64,000 nucleotides of DNA, taken from assembly GCA_030248295.1 (NCBI GenBank), contig JASANH010001723.1, forward strand, positions 620,001 to 684,000. Direction: 5' to 3'. Made by a program: the position numbers and the translations under genes. The notes beneath the pieces were generated by a model. It was not told where the DNA came from. It did no database searches and saw only the letters and a program-made list of their open reading frames with translations. This DNA is from Mesodorylaimus sp. YZB2_4. Taxonomy: Eukaryota > Nematoda > Enoplea > Dorylaimida > Dorylaimidae. Of this stretch, positions 24,756 to 34,653 are shown piece after piece (position 1 is the stretch's first letter; each line of letters begins with the position of its first letter).

Positions 24756-25428
24756 CGCAGAGTCAATAGCTTCCATAAAAGCAAGCACATATTTCAAAGC
24801 TCTTCAACGGAACCGGGTTGAGGGTGGATTTGTTAGCTTAGGAGAAACCAGACACTGCTACCTTGTCACTCGACTGGATCGCAGGACCTTCCGAGGGAGC
24901 ATCGATGTGTAATCGCTCATTCCACGATTACCCGCCATTGTTCATCTGTTTACTCGAGCATATTTTCAGAGCGGCACGTATGGATTCGGATTCTTTTATA
25001 AATTTAAAAAGAAATGAGGCATAAAGAGCGTTTATTGAAGGATACCAAAACGGCTGACACATGTTCCTACGCATTCATCTTTTCCATTATGGATGCAGCG
25101 CTTTCATGTCACGGTGAAAAATGCATGAAGTTGCGGCAGAATCTAGTAGTTTTATATATAATTTTTGTTTGCGTGTTCGCTCTCTCTGCTGTCCAAAAAC
25201 TTTACAAAGGAAGCACTCTTTTGAATCTCCCGCCGCTTCCCCGGGTAGCACTGTACCTGCAGATCAGCAGCAGACAATGTAGACAAAACGGAACGCATTT
25301 CGACAAAGGTGGTAGGCCCAAATTGGAAATTGTTATCCAAGAATGCAGATTGGCTTTACCAAAATCTGTCTGAATAGTATAGATTGAGTATTTCGTCAAC
25401 GTCGGTGTAGTCTGGCGAAGATTTCATA
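24756..25428. other. divergent intergenic region before SF3B4
   Basis: Lies between the TIL-domain gene (-) and SF3B4 (+). A frame at 25014-25373 has a hydrophobic stretch but no supporting homology and is not called. No TATA box was seen for SF3B4, usual for housekeeping genes. Confidence 0.35.
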
Positions 25429-27532
25429 ATGGCCGCAGGACCGATTACTGAGCGCAATCAAGGTATTTATAACGCTATGTTCAAGCTAGGAATGCAATCG
25501 CCATGGTTTTAGGAAAATATAATCCTATAGTGAGCGCAGCTTAGCCTAATCAAGCCTGCCTTTTACTGGGGTTAAATTACAGTGGCTATGTAGGCCTATA
25601 TTTATTCTGTTTAGACCTAGATTAGGTTTTTGTATGTTCGGCCATTTAGTAGGCCATTTTCGAGTGTTTTAGGCTTACAATAGGGCATGTTAACTTTAAT
25701 TTGATTGCCAGCCGAGCCCAAAACTTTGCGACAAAACATTCCTCATGCGGAGTGGTTTCAGATGCGACGACGTACGTGGGCGGATTGGACGAGAAGGTGT
25801 CCGAAGCGTTATTGTGGGAACTGTTCGTTCAAGCGGGTCCTGTCGGTGAGGCATGAAAGAAAGTTTTGTAATTATGTTATTTTAGCATCTCTGTACGTTT
25901 CAGTTAGCGTACACATGCCCAAGGATCGTATTACAGGACAACATCAGGGATACGGATTTGTGGAATTCATGGGCGAGGAAGACGCGGATTATGCGATTAA
26001 GATTATGAACATGATCAAGCTCTACGGGAAACCCATACGAGTCAACAAAGTAAGATAAAGAACATCATCCTTATGCGTGAGAGCGTTTTAAAAGATTACT
26101 AAAGAGGTGGGGTCGTTTTCTAATTGCCACCAGGAAGCACAGTACCCGTGGCCGTTGCTGGCTGCCTCTTTTTGAGTGTCCCGTTACCTTCACGACTTTG
26201 AAGACCGCAAGGCGCTGTACCCAATAGAAGAGCACTGACAATGAGCACTGACTCATCTGAGGAATCGCAAAAATTATCATTGTTTTTTATTTCAGGCTTC
26301 GGCTCATCAAAAAAATTTGGACATTGGCGCGAACATTTTCATCGGAAATCTCGATCCAGAAGTGGACGAAAAACTGCTTTACGACACATTTAGCGCTTTT
26401 GGCATTATTTTGCAAGTTCCGAAAGTACGCTGTTGTTGTTAACACGCTTTACGCGTTTGTTGTCAAGATTGAAGGCAGTGATGTTTTAGATTATGCGCGA
26501 TCCAGAAAGTGGCAATTCGAAAGGATTCGCTTTCATTAACTTCGCCAGTTTCGAAGCTAGCGACGCCGCGATGGAGGCGATGAATGGACAGTATTTGTGT
26601 AACAGACCTATCTCGGTTTCTTACGCTTTCAAAAAGGAGGCCAAAGGAGAAAGACACGGCACCGCAGCTGGTAAACTATTCTTGTTTGGTTTTAAAAGTG
26701 TTTGGTGAATCGATTTTGTTTAGAACGCTTATTGGCCGCTCAGAATCCGATATTTCCCTCGGATAGACCGCATCAACTGTTCGCGGATGCTCCACCAATA
26801 CCCACCATGCCGCCGATGTTTCCTCCACCGCCACCACCGTCGAGTAAGTAACTTGTGGCTTATCAAGCGAGCGCAGCAACAGAAGCGACAGAGTTTATGT
26901 CAAAATAGAAGCAGGGGAGATGATGTGAGGCAATTCCTGCAAACTAGGGCTGTTTCTCTGAGCTATAGTTATATGGAGGCAAGTATTTAAGAAATATCTG
27001 GAGTTGCTTGGTGCGAAGTGTCTGCCATGTACAGTATATTATTTACTTACTTACCTACTTTTAGCGTTTCCTCCGTTGCCACCTGGAACACCGATGCCGC
27101 CGCCGACTCCCCCGCAGACACCGATGGGCATGATGACGCCTCGTCCGCCATCCATGCCACCCCCTCCACCGCCGCCGCCCCCTCCCATGTCGCCAGCGAA
27201 TCAAATGGGTATGTGGATGGGCGGCGGGGGGATGATGCCGCCACCAATGCCAACTCCCCCGCCACCACCACCGCCGCCATCGTCGTTCCGACCGCCTCCG
27301 CCTCCTCCTCCTCCGATGAGTGGCGGCTTTCAACAGCATCGTATGGGAGGCTTCCAAGGACCAGGCGGACCCCCGCCTCCACCGCCTCAACCTCCGATGG
27401 GTGGACCAGGTATGGCCGGCCTATTTTGCTGTGACTGTGAGCCGCTAAGTCGACCTCGTTTTAGGAATGCCGTATGGCGTACCACCGCCTCCTCGTCCGC
27501 CAGCCGGGCCTCCAAGACCACCGATGATGTAA
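25429..27532 (+). CDS. SF3B4: SF3B4 (SAP49), U2 snRNP splicing factor
   Basis: Eight exons: 25429-25462, 25762-25845, 25904-26049, 26296-26424, 26490-26670, 26724-26843, 27065-27409 and 27465-27532. They give 368 residues (human 424). The start [14 protein letters not shown] is nearly identical to human. Two RRM domains follow: [10 protein letters not shown] with GYGFVEF (RNP1), then [17 protein letters not shown] with GFAFINF. The linker carries the very conserved [20 protein letters not shown], and the C-terminal third is Pro/Met/Gly-rich. SF3B4 belongs to the SF3B complex of the U2 snRNP, contacts pre-mRNA upstream of the branch point and binds SF3B2 through the RRMs. The proline-rich tail is shorter than in vertebrates. 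Intron 1 (299 nt) is longer than most introns here. The identification is close to certain because the RRM region is conserved residue by residue. Confidence 0.96.
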
Positions 27533-28893
27533 GAACAAATGATTTGATGGGACGACGAAGTAAATTTGTTGGAAACGCGATGTTCTGTTTTGATTGTTTG
27601 TACCGTGGTATCGCTATTAACGGTTGCAGGTGCAGTGTCCTCTTCTTGACAACTTTGGACTTCGCGATTTCACGTTTTACCTTGATTCACTATCAATGCG
27701 GCTACGTGGTCAATTCTTCCACAGTGAACTAAAATAGTTGGCACCAGTCTAACGCTGTCTTCAATGCGGTTTGTTCCACACACTTCGATGAGTTTTGTAC
27801 CAGTAATGCAGAAGCGGGGGATGACCACCATCCTGTGAACAGCGCCCTCTGGCAGATTAAGTTTACCCTGATTGAAGGCGAATTGAGGAGTCTATCGAGA
27901 GTTTGCCCCTCCTATCTTCTGAATGCCATGCGCTTTGATGCGCGTCGCTGTGGTTTGTACAACTACGGCCTATGTACTCTTGCGTTTCTAGTACATAAGG
28001 GTAACCCGAGCAAGCGAACCTTTTACTCAGATTCCATTCATGCCTTTGCCATTGGCATCATAGGAGCATTTACAGGTCCAGCTACCTAAGCAGCCTTGAT
28101 CTTGACCGATCAATGGACTGGGCAGAGCGTCCAGCAAATGGTTCACCGATAGGACCAGACCAGTCATTACTACACCAGCCGTGACTCGCGCTGAATGCCA
28201 GCAGGGCCTCCTAGGCTCCCTCGCCTTTTACAGGGATGCAGTGTCATAGCACTGTTTTTGCTGCTACCATATGTAACCCGCACTGCGTTCTGTGAAGCAC
28301 GTGTGCCGTACTGTAAGGTGTTCATATCGATATTTCTCCTTACTGCCAGTTTTCAGCTGGCTGGTTCTGCCCAGTGCACAGGCTGCCGTCCTATAAGACC
28401 CCTAGTCTTACTAATGGATGCAATCGATGTTTACGTGACAGTCGGCAGCCAACAGGCCTTAGACTGGCTGGTACCAATGGTAGGTTTCTAGTGCAACTAA
28501 CAAGGAACAGTCGAGTGCACAACTAGATATTCCATCGCCCTTACAATCCACCCGAACACGGCTGTTCTGTGAGTGATCATCAGTCGACGTCAATTCGAGC
28601 GGTGCAGTCAGCCCTCCAACTCTGGCTGCCCCTGTTTCAATGCTTGTCGTTCTTTTCTGATTCTGTCCGCGCAGAGGACGTAGTAAGCCAATATTTTATA
28701 CGTCTCGGTGAGTGATTCGAACCAGTGTCAGTGCCCATTAGGGGGGCCCACATTTCTAACGGCCACGAGTCAAGTGTGACGCTCATTATTTTCTTGTGCA
28801 CGACATCATTCAAAAGCGTCCGCACGCATAGCAATCTGTCCCTTTCACACTTCTGCGGTTATCAAACTGGTCGTGTCACTTGTCGCTTTTCGC
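27533..28893. other. convergent intergenic region with one repeat copy
   Basis: Lies between SF3B4 (+) and the two-PDZ gene (-). No gene was recognised. Positions 28049-28143 are related to 30388-30480. Confidence 0.4.
28049..28143 (+). repeat. dispersed repeat, copy A (pair with 30388-30480)
   Basis: About 95 nt with roughly 80% identity to the second copy. The shared core GCAGCCTTGATCTTGACCGA continues with ATCAATGGA. The same orientation in both copies and no terminal structure suggest fragments of an unidentified interspersed repeat. Confidence 0.6.
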
Positions 28894-29863
28894 CTAGCTT
28901 CCTTGCGGTTTCTTGATGGTCACTTTTCTCTGCTTGCTGGGATCATCGTCCGACTTTGGGTCGCTCTTTTTCTTTGACGTGTCCCGTATCGGGATTATGA
29001 TATTCTTACGGCGACTATCGAGCAGCTCCTCCAAAGACTGCGGCGGTTCGGGAACGCCCGTCGAAGGGTTGCCTTCTTCTGACGACACCACAGATATCAT
29101 GGCGCCCTTTCCGTGAAGAGTCTGAAATAGATGCACAATAAGATTGGCGACTGTTCTGAAGGCCGGCTCAACTCACCAAAACGGGAGCTCGTCTCTTTCT
29201 CTCGACGACAATGTCCACCGGATCGCCCTTGAGCACTTGCAATATGAGACGAAAGTGCTCATTGTCCCTCGGTTTCACTGCTCCCACCTTGACCATTCGA
29301 TCGCCAGTTCTCAAACCGCAGGCGTGAGCTGCACCTTGCACATCGACTGCGAGCACTGCCAAACGTCCTCCCAGCATTCCCGTCTTCAAACCCAAGCGCT
29401 GCCCGCTCGTTGGATCCAGTCTAAAACAAGGGTGCGACATGCGCCAGCCTCATATCCGCCCCAGCCCTGAAGAAGAAGCTGAACCCTTCCTTCACCTGCA
29501 CACAACGTAGTCCCATCCTGGACGGCGTTCAGGTGTCCCTGGTGGCAACACGATCTTGTCAAATTCCAGTTGCTGCGTTCGTTTGCGCGAAATAACCAAC
29601 CGAAAACTTGACGCTCCATTGATCCGTCGAATCAGGTCCGTCTTCGTCTTTGTCCTTTTCCCGTTCACTGCCATGACGTAGTCCCCCACGACCACATGTG
29701 GTGAGACCAGCAGGGACTCGTCGGTCACTCGCTCGACCAACAAGCCGTGCGGGGTCTCTTCAACCTTCCATCCCAACTCGTCCTTCGGATTCGACCGACT
29801 CACTGGCAACATCTTCAGCTCATACAACACTGGGTTCATCGGATTCTCACTATCGTCAATCAT
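28894..29863 (-). CDS. protein with two PDZ domains, 279 aa
   Basis: Three exons, 29496-29863, 29177-29420 and 28894-29121, total 280 codons with matching phases. The first PDZ domain covers about residues 20-105 (GWKVEETPHGLLVERVTDES, then VVVGDYVMAVNGKRTKT). The second covers about 125-205 (LGLKTGMLGGRLAVLAVD, then ACGLRTGDRMVKVGAVKPRD). In each, the carboxylate-binding loop and the GD-x-(V/M) turn can be seen, though the classical GLGF is changed. The tail is charged and lysine-rich. There is no signal peptide or membrane segment, so a cytoplasmic scaffold binding C-terminal peptides is likely; the partner is unknown. The frame is also open to a Met at 29914, but a strong acceptor (TCTTCTAG) at 29882 suggests that the extra part is a 41-nt intron, with coding starting at MIDDSEN. 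Multi-PDZ proteins of this kind are common in nematodes, but I could not assign an orthologue. Confidence 0.75.
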
Positions 29864-29914
29864 TCTGCTGGAATCCAAATCTAGAAGAGATTTCAAAGAG
29901 GAGAGAAGAGGCAC

Positions 29915-31696
29915 TGATCACCTCGCGCGCGTTCCCAACGCTGGCTCAGCACCAAGTCAACCGCTCGTGCACTGCCCGACTTTCTGATTGATGCTGGGGC
30001 AACTGTTACGGCGGTGCAGGCACTGTAGTGTAAAGTATGGGCTTGTAAAGGAGATCACGATGTGCCATGTTCACGCTCATCATCAAAGGCGCTCAAACTA
30101 TGTATAGCACTATGCACTGCGCGTTTTATCCCGCCCTGGACACTCGCCTACTCGGAAGGCAGAGAATAGAACAATGTTTGATCACGCACGAACCTTGTTG
30201 TTTCCTTCTTTTTACACTAACTTCCGTGCGAGTGCATGCTCACGATTAGGCCTCTAGCAAAAAACCAGCTCTGGCATGCGTACCTTTCTGCTCGTTGCTC
30301 ACTTCCGTGATCGCACTACCTTCGATACATACGAGCAATTATGTGAGCACGAAAGGAGTGTTTAGGACGTTATTTCAAGCCTTGTTTCCAGGGGTCATAG
30401 GAATATTGACGGTGCACAGCTGCCTAGCAGCCTTGATCTTGACCGATCAATGGATTGGACAGAGCGCCCAGAAATGGTTGAGACAGAATACAGTATAAGA
30501 ATCGAAGCATAGTTCGACTCTCTGCAACCCTTTAGGCATTTATGTCCTCAGTTTATACATCGTAAAGCGTCGCTTAGCATTGAGCCATAGGCCTTCAGGC
30601 TACCCAAGGTCATTGCTGCGCCACCCAGTCTGTTTAGCGAGCATCTGGCGAAATTGGGTTTCATCGTCCTCATTTAAAATTACGGTAGCTTGACACCTGC
30701 CCTGCTGCTTGCCCATCTACGGTAGTTCTCTCTCTGCTGAAGACGGTAGCAGCATTTATGGTCATGATTTTTTTGAACCAATAAATCTAACAAAAACTTG
30801 TTAGCCAGGTCCTCACTCGTCAAAGTCCTCCAGGTCAAAGATCCAGAGGCGTAGAATGTCGTTACACATTCAGTGCATGCATAACAGAGGAAAACAGGGG
30901 GTTTTGCGGCTACCCGCCACAAGCGCACGTAGTGGTTAGGTATTCTAATGTGGGCTGCTAGCGACCAGCTTGGGCTATTCTACGTTCGATCCCCGGAGGT
31001 GATGGTCGAATTCGAAAACCACAAGCCTTCCACGCTATACCATAACGCCTTGGTCGTATACGCTAGACTGTGGGTGACTTATAGTCAGTGCCTTCGAGGC
31101 TCCGAGTGGAGAGACAGAATTCAAATAAACGTACAGTCTCTGCTACCGAGCACACAGGTGATATATGACAGGTTCCCAACTCCCCATAACTTGTGCCAAT
31201 CAAGGATGCCATCGAATGGAAAGAGAAGAGAAGCACGTGCGCCAATCCTTGCTCACCTCTACTGGACTGGACTGCTTGCCATAACTGACTCACCAAGCGA
31301 GCATACATAGTGGAGCCAAAAAAGTGTTTCTGAATGACACACAAAGACATTGATGGCAACTTGTCTACTCTTTCCTCGACATTCTTGCATGTCACTGCCA
31401 CAGCATGTTCGGACCTCATTCTGTGACCCAAACTAAGCACATTACGCAGTCACAAAATTCAGTTCGCTGTTTTTTAAAGCCCAGCACTCTAAACCAAGTC
31501 AACCGTAACATACGAGTAGCTAGAGGTCACTTCAGCCATAACTCTCCCAGCTGACAATGAGTCACCACGGCCAGCTTAGTTACACAACGGCCGAACTGGC
31601 ATCGTAGGCAGCCTCGGGCAGACGAGCACTGACCAGTTCAAAGGTGCCACTCTTTATTAGCTCTCTGGCTTACTACTTCGTCCAAACTCACCAAGA
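29915..31696. other. intergenic, no gene recognised
   Basis: Contains repeat copy B (30388-30480) and a degenerate tRNA-like stretch around 30925-30990, with box-A-like and box-B-like sequence but no fold. No coding sequence is supported. Confidence 0.4.
30388..30480 (+). repeat. dispersed repeat, copy B (pair with 28049-28143)
   Basis: Second copy of the approximately 95-nt repeat. Differences are substitutions and one-base gaps, so the copies are old. Confidence 0.6.
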
Positions 31697-32044
31697 TCAC
31701 AAACCCCGCACACACTGTACAGCTGAAAAGTAGCAATTTCTAAAATACTTCCATCTTTCGGCTGCCTTCATCAAGTATTCTTTCTGGGGTTTACTGAAAT
31801 TCAAAATCGAGATCCTTCTTTTGAATCGAGTCGTCATCCGGTCACTCACTGCGATAGGGAATACGAGAGGCAGGTGCTGAGTCGACATTTCCCTGGCTAC
31901 AACATCCCTACAATCGAAGACAGAGATGCAACCTTGCCTTGGAACAACCAAGGCCAAGGTCACCTACCTCGTTTCCACGGGCTTGCCCATCACACTTCCG
32001 ATCACCAAGCAGGCCAGCACAGCGGCGCAAGCTTTCATCGCCAT
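31697..32044 (-). CDS. allatostatin-C-like neuropeptide precursor, 95 aa
   Basis: Two exons, 31968-32044 and 31697-31907, joined in phase over a 60-nt intron, encode 95 residues. The N-terminus is a clear signal peptide (MAMKACAAVLACLVIGSVMG). A propeptide of about 35 residues ends in a basic FKRR site. The C-terminal end holds WKYFRNCYFSAVQCVRGL, with the C-Y-F-x4-C spacing (six residues between cysteines) of the disulfide-looped allatostatin C family. Known family members carry CYFNPISC or CYFNAVSC, so CYFSAVQC is a near variant, closest to the AstCC type. These peptides act on somatostatin-like receptors and inhibit hormone release or muscle. Precursor size, a single copy at the C-terminus and the signal peptide all fit. 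Oddities: the peptide ends RGL rather than at the second Cys plus one residue, and the stretch between FKRR and the loop is long (about 20 residues). A TATA box lies 37 nt upstream of the ATG. Confidence 0.75.
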
Positions 32045-32080
32045 GGCCAATAATCTGTCAAGACCTGACCTAAACTCTCC

Positions 32081-32088
32081 CTTATATA
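32081..32088 (-). promoter_or_regulatory. TATA box of the allatostatin-C-like gene
   Basis: Perfect TATATAAG on the minus strand, its downstream end 37 nt before the ATG at 32044. This implies a very short 5' leader. Strong TATA boxes suit a cell-type-restricted gene such as a neuropeptide. Confidence 0.7.
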
Positions 32089-32538
32089 GCTTTGAGATAG
32101 AACTTGACAAAGCCTCTCAACCCCAGCAATATCCTAATTCACGTAAGCTGTAGGTGGACCGGACAATAGGAAATGACCTAATGGCTGGTACAAATCTACG
32201 AGGCGTAATGAGTCTATTAAGCACAATGATCATTCAAACGTGTCATACAGCTGCCCAAACGGAAAAACGGTCAGCTGGCCAGAATCGGCTCATTTGACGT
32301 CAGACGATTCAGAAGAAAACATCTGCCCCTATCGTACGCGGAGGTCACGCAATATTAATGTTAGGAAAAGGTTCAAGTACAATCAGGCAGGAATAACCCC
32401 ACATACAATAAAACACGCCCACCAAGAACCCAGAACAGAGCAGAGTGCGTGCAAAGCGCCCCAAAGTACATAACATTAGTCAAGTGCACAAGTTAGAAAC
32501 TGTAAAGCGTAGGCAGTGAAAAATTGGTAAAAACGCTA
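32089..32538. other. intergenic, nothing recognised
   Basis: Upstream of the peptide gene and downstream of KMT5A, both read on the minus strand. No gene or repeat was recognised. Confidence 0.4.
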
Positions 32539-34284
32539 TCAAGTTGTCCGTAACCATGGATTTGCTTCGAGGGATTGACGACTACGATCGCCATAATCGT
32601 ACAACAATTCTTCTCCAATTGAAATATCTCGACCAGCGACGAGGATCAGATGAGGTTTGTTCTTCACTTCGACAACACGAGTGACGCAGTTCGGTTCTTT
32701 CGCGCTGTGATTAACCAATCTTCCTAAATAGCCTGTTTCTGCCGTTGCGTCCACGCTGAAACAAAACGATGGGCGTAATTCCATACAAGTCCATAACAGC
32801 AGGAAAAAGGAGTGATCTGAGTCGTAAATAGGCCTGACCAACTCGATTTAGACTGATCGTGATTAGAGCGTATTTTATGCAAGGACCATCATCACGCACT
32901 ACCCTCTGGCACAATCCATAGCTACTGCAGTTCCGTAGCAGTTCTTCACTGAACAACAAAACCAACTTAGAATAACTTACCAAAAAGACTGATTCTTGTG
33001 TTGAAAATAATACATGTAACAGCCTACGCTCGGGTCCTGCTCGTAAATAGATTCTCGACGTTTAGCTTCGGTCAGGTCAATGAGATCGCCTCGATATTCA
33101 ACAACGAAATCGCCGCGTTGAAACGGTTTTGCCGCAATAACGCCACGACCCTTGCCAACGAAACAACAAACCTCTAGTCCATGTTCTTCTTCGGATAGAA
33201 CTGTTTCCTCAATTTCTTGACGCTTTTCTCGCTGAACAGGAAATTTCGACTTTGAGTCACCACAGAAAGTGTGTCGGGAACGAGATGCGAACTTTACAAC
33301 AGGGTCACGGTGCCTAAGTCGCATCTACTTAGAGGAGGCTTTTCAATTCCTCACGTTGCAAAAAGAAAGTGCATGCAGTTAAGGAAGGCGTAGCAATTCT
33401 GTTTCTTTAGAGCGTCCCATTGTAACGCCTCATTCATGTGTCAACTCAACTCTCCACCAAGACCCCGACACACCCCATGGTAAATCAAGTCTCATCACAG
33501 TTAAAGCCTATGACAATAACACCGTCGATTTGAGATTAGTAGGAGGCTGTTTTAGTTGCTATCTACATACTCATCAGCAGGTCTATGCCTCTCCACACGC
33601 TACTTTTCAACAGACAAAAAGAACTTGTAGCCCATACTGTACCTTGATTTCACTCTCCGGCTTCCTGCTACTTCGCCTCACTGGATAGAAATCCTTCAGC
33701 GTCTTTAATCGCGTTTTCAGTGATTGCTTCGCAGCAGGAACAGGGACACTATTCTCCTCAATTGATGGTCCCTGTGGTATTCTTATGTCATTGTCTAGAC
33801 ACAGATCCAGCGCTATTTGACAACCGATTTCGATCAGTTTGCCATCCTAAAGACCAACATTTCATTTCATGTTCATGTTTTACCACATCACCAAACGCTT
33901 ATGCGCACTCGAGGGTGAAGGGACACATTTTACACGAAATGATTTACCGGCCCGCGAGTCGAACACTCGCCCGTAACTGCGCACCTGGCGTGAGAGGCAG
34001 ACGCCTAACCCACCAGGCCACGAGGCCGGCCACGATTTGACCAGACGCATAAGAAAAATGATTAATAACAAACCTTTGATTCTCCATTCTCGCGTTTTTT
34101 TATGGTTCTTTCAACCGCGAAATAATCTTTCAAAGTTTTTGATAACCTTTTCTTTCTTCTTCCAGTTCCTTTCCTGCAAATGCAAAACGATTGCAGGATT
34201 TCGCATTCGGGCTACGAACTTTGCATAACTTAAGATTTCAGATAAACCTTACCGCGATGGCATTGTCGTCGATCGAATGACCAT
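32539..34284 (-). CDS. KMT5A: KMT5A (SETD8/PR-Set7), histone H4 Lys20 monomethyltransferase
   Basis: Five exons, 34253-34284, 34074-34173, 33643-33846, 32981-33231 and 32539-32755, give 267 residues in phase. The C-terminal SET domain is close to human: GKGRGVIAAKPFQRGDFVVE, then EQDPSVGCYMYYFQ, GRLVNHS (cofactor site) and GEELLYDYGDRS (catalytic Tyr region), ending NPWL. Upstream, LKDFYPVRRSSRK matches the human PIP degron LTDFYPVRRSSRK, through which PCNA and CRL4-Cdt2 destroy the enzyme in S phase. The enzyme puts the first methyl group on H4K20 and is needed for chromosome compaction and replication control. A second, similar stretch in exon 2 (LKDYFAVERTIKK) may be another PIP-like motif. 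Intron 2 is largely a SINE. The very N-terminal exon (MVIRSTTMPSR) rests only on phase and splice signals; the protein is shorter than the human 352 or 393 residues. Confidence 0.92.
33862..34031 (-). repeat. tRNA-derived SINE inside KMT5A intron 2
   Basis: On the minus strand 34031 to about 33946 resembles a tRNA. The acceptor pair CCGGCCT/GGGCCGG, a D-arm-like GGCCTGGTGGGTTAGGC, a loop CTCTCAC as in Glu-CTC tRNAs, and a perfect T arm GCGAG-TGTTCGA-CTCGC are visible, but the anticodon stem does not pair. A unique body follows (33945-33862). Related pieces lie at 41858-41925, 42104-42160 and 47197-47290, so this is a dispersed SINE family and not a functional tRNA. It fills most of a 227-nt intron. 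Confidence 0.75.
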
Positions 34285-34653
34285 AAAGCTTAGAACCTAA
34301 TCCAAATCTGAACCTTCAAAAATTGCGTGGTACGTAGCGGAAAAGTCTTGTTTGTGGGCGTACTGGCGTCACGCCAACCAAGATCCAAGCGCGTCCTCGA
34401 TTCGCAGGTACGGTCACGGCACCCTCAAATACACACACAAAGACGCGGGAATTTGAACTATCAGAGACAATCAAAGCTTCATCGGCTAAATTCAGAAACA
34501 GCCCCGGCAAATCTTTTTAGAATCCATATGTCCAATACAAAGCGCACGTAACCCCAACGCCGTGTCAGTCACACATACAGTCACATTCACAACTACTCCA
34601 AATCGGAACCTGAAGAACTATGTAATTTATGCTAACCATGGCCACCCCAACCT
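34285..34653. other. short intergenic stretch between KMT5A and TBC1D5
   Basis: Both genes read leftwards, so this holds the KMT5A promoter and the TBC1D5 3' end in under 400 nt. Nothing specific was recognised. Confidence 0.4.

Noticed and set aside
25202..25427. Possible small divergent gene on the minus strand (MKSSPDYTDVDEILNLYYSD plus a second exon) starting 2 nt from the SF3B4 start codon.
   Set aside because: The two start codons would leave no room for either 5' leader, there is no homology, and the product would be about 40 residues. Probably chance.
30925..30990. tRNA-like stretch with GTAGTGGTTAGG and GTTCGATCCC.
   Set aside because: The T stem does not pair and no acceptor stem forms. 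At best a decayed SINE.
33946..34031. A functional tRNA gene (Glu-CTC-like) on the minus strand.
   Set aside because: The T arm and acceptor pair well but the anticodon stem does not, and the sequence continues into a body repeated elsewhere. It is a SINE head.
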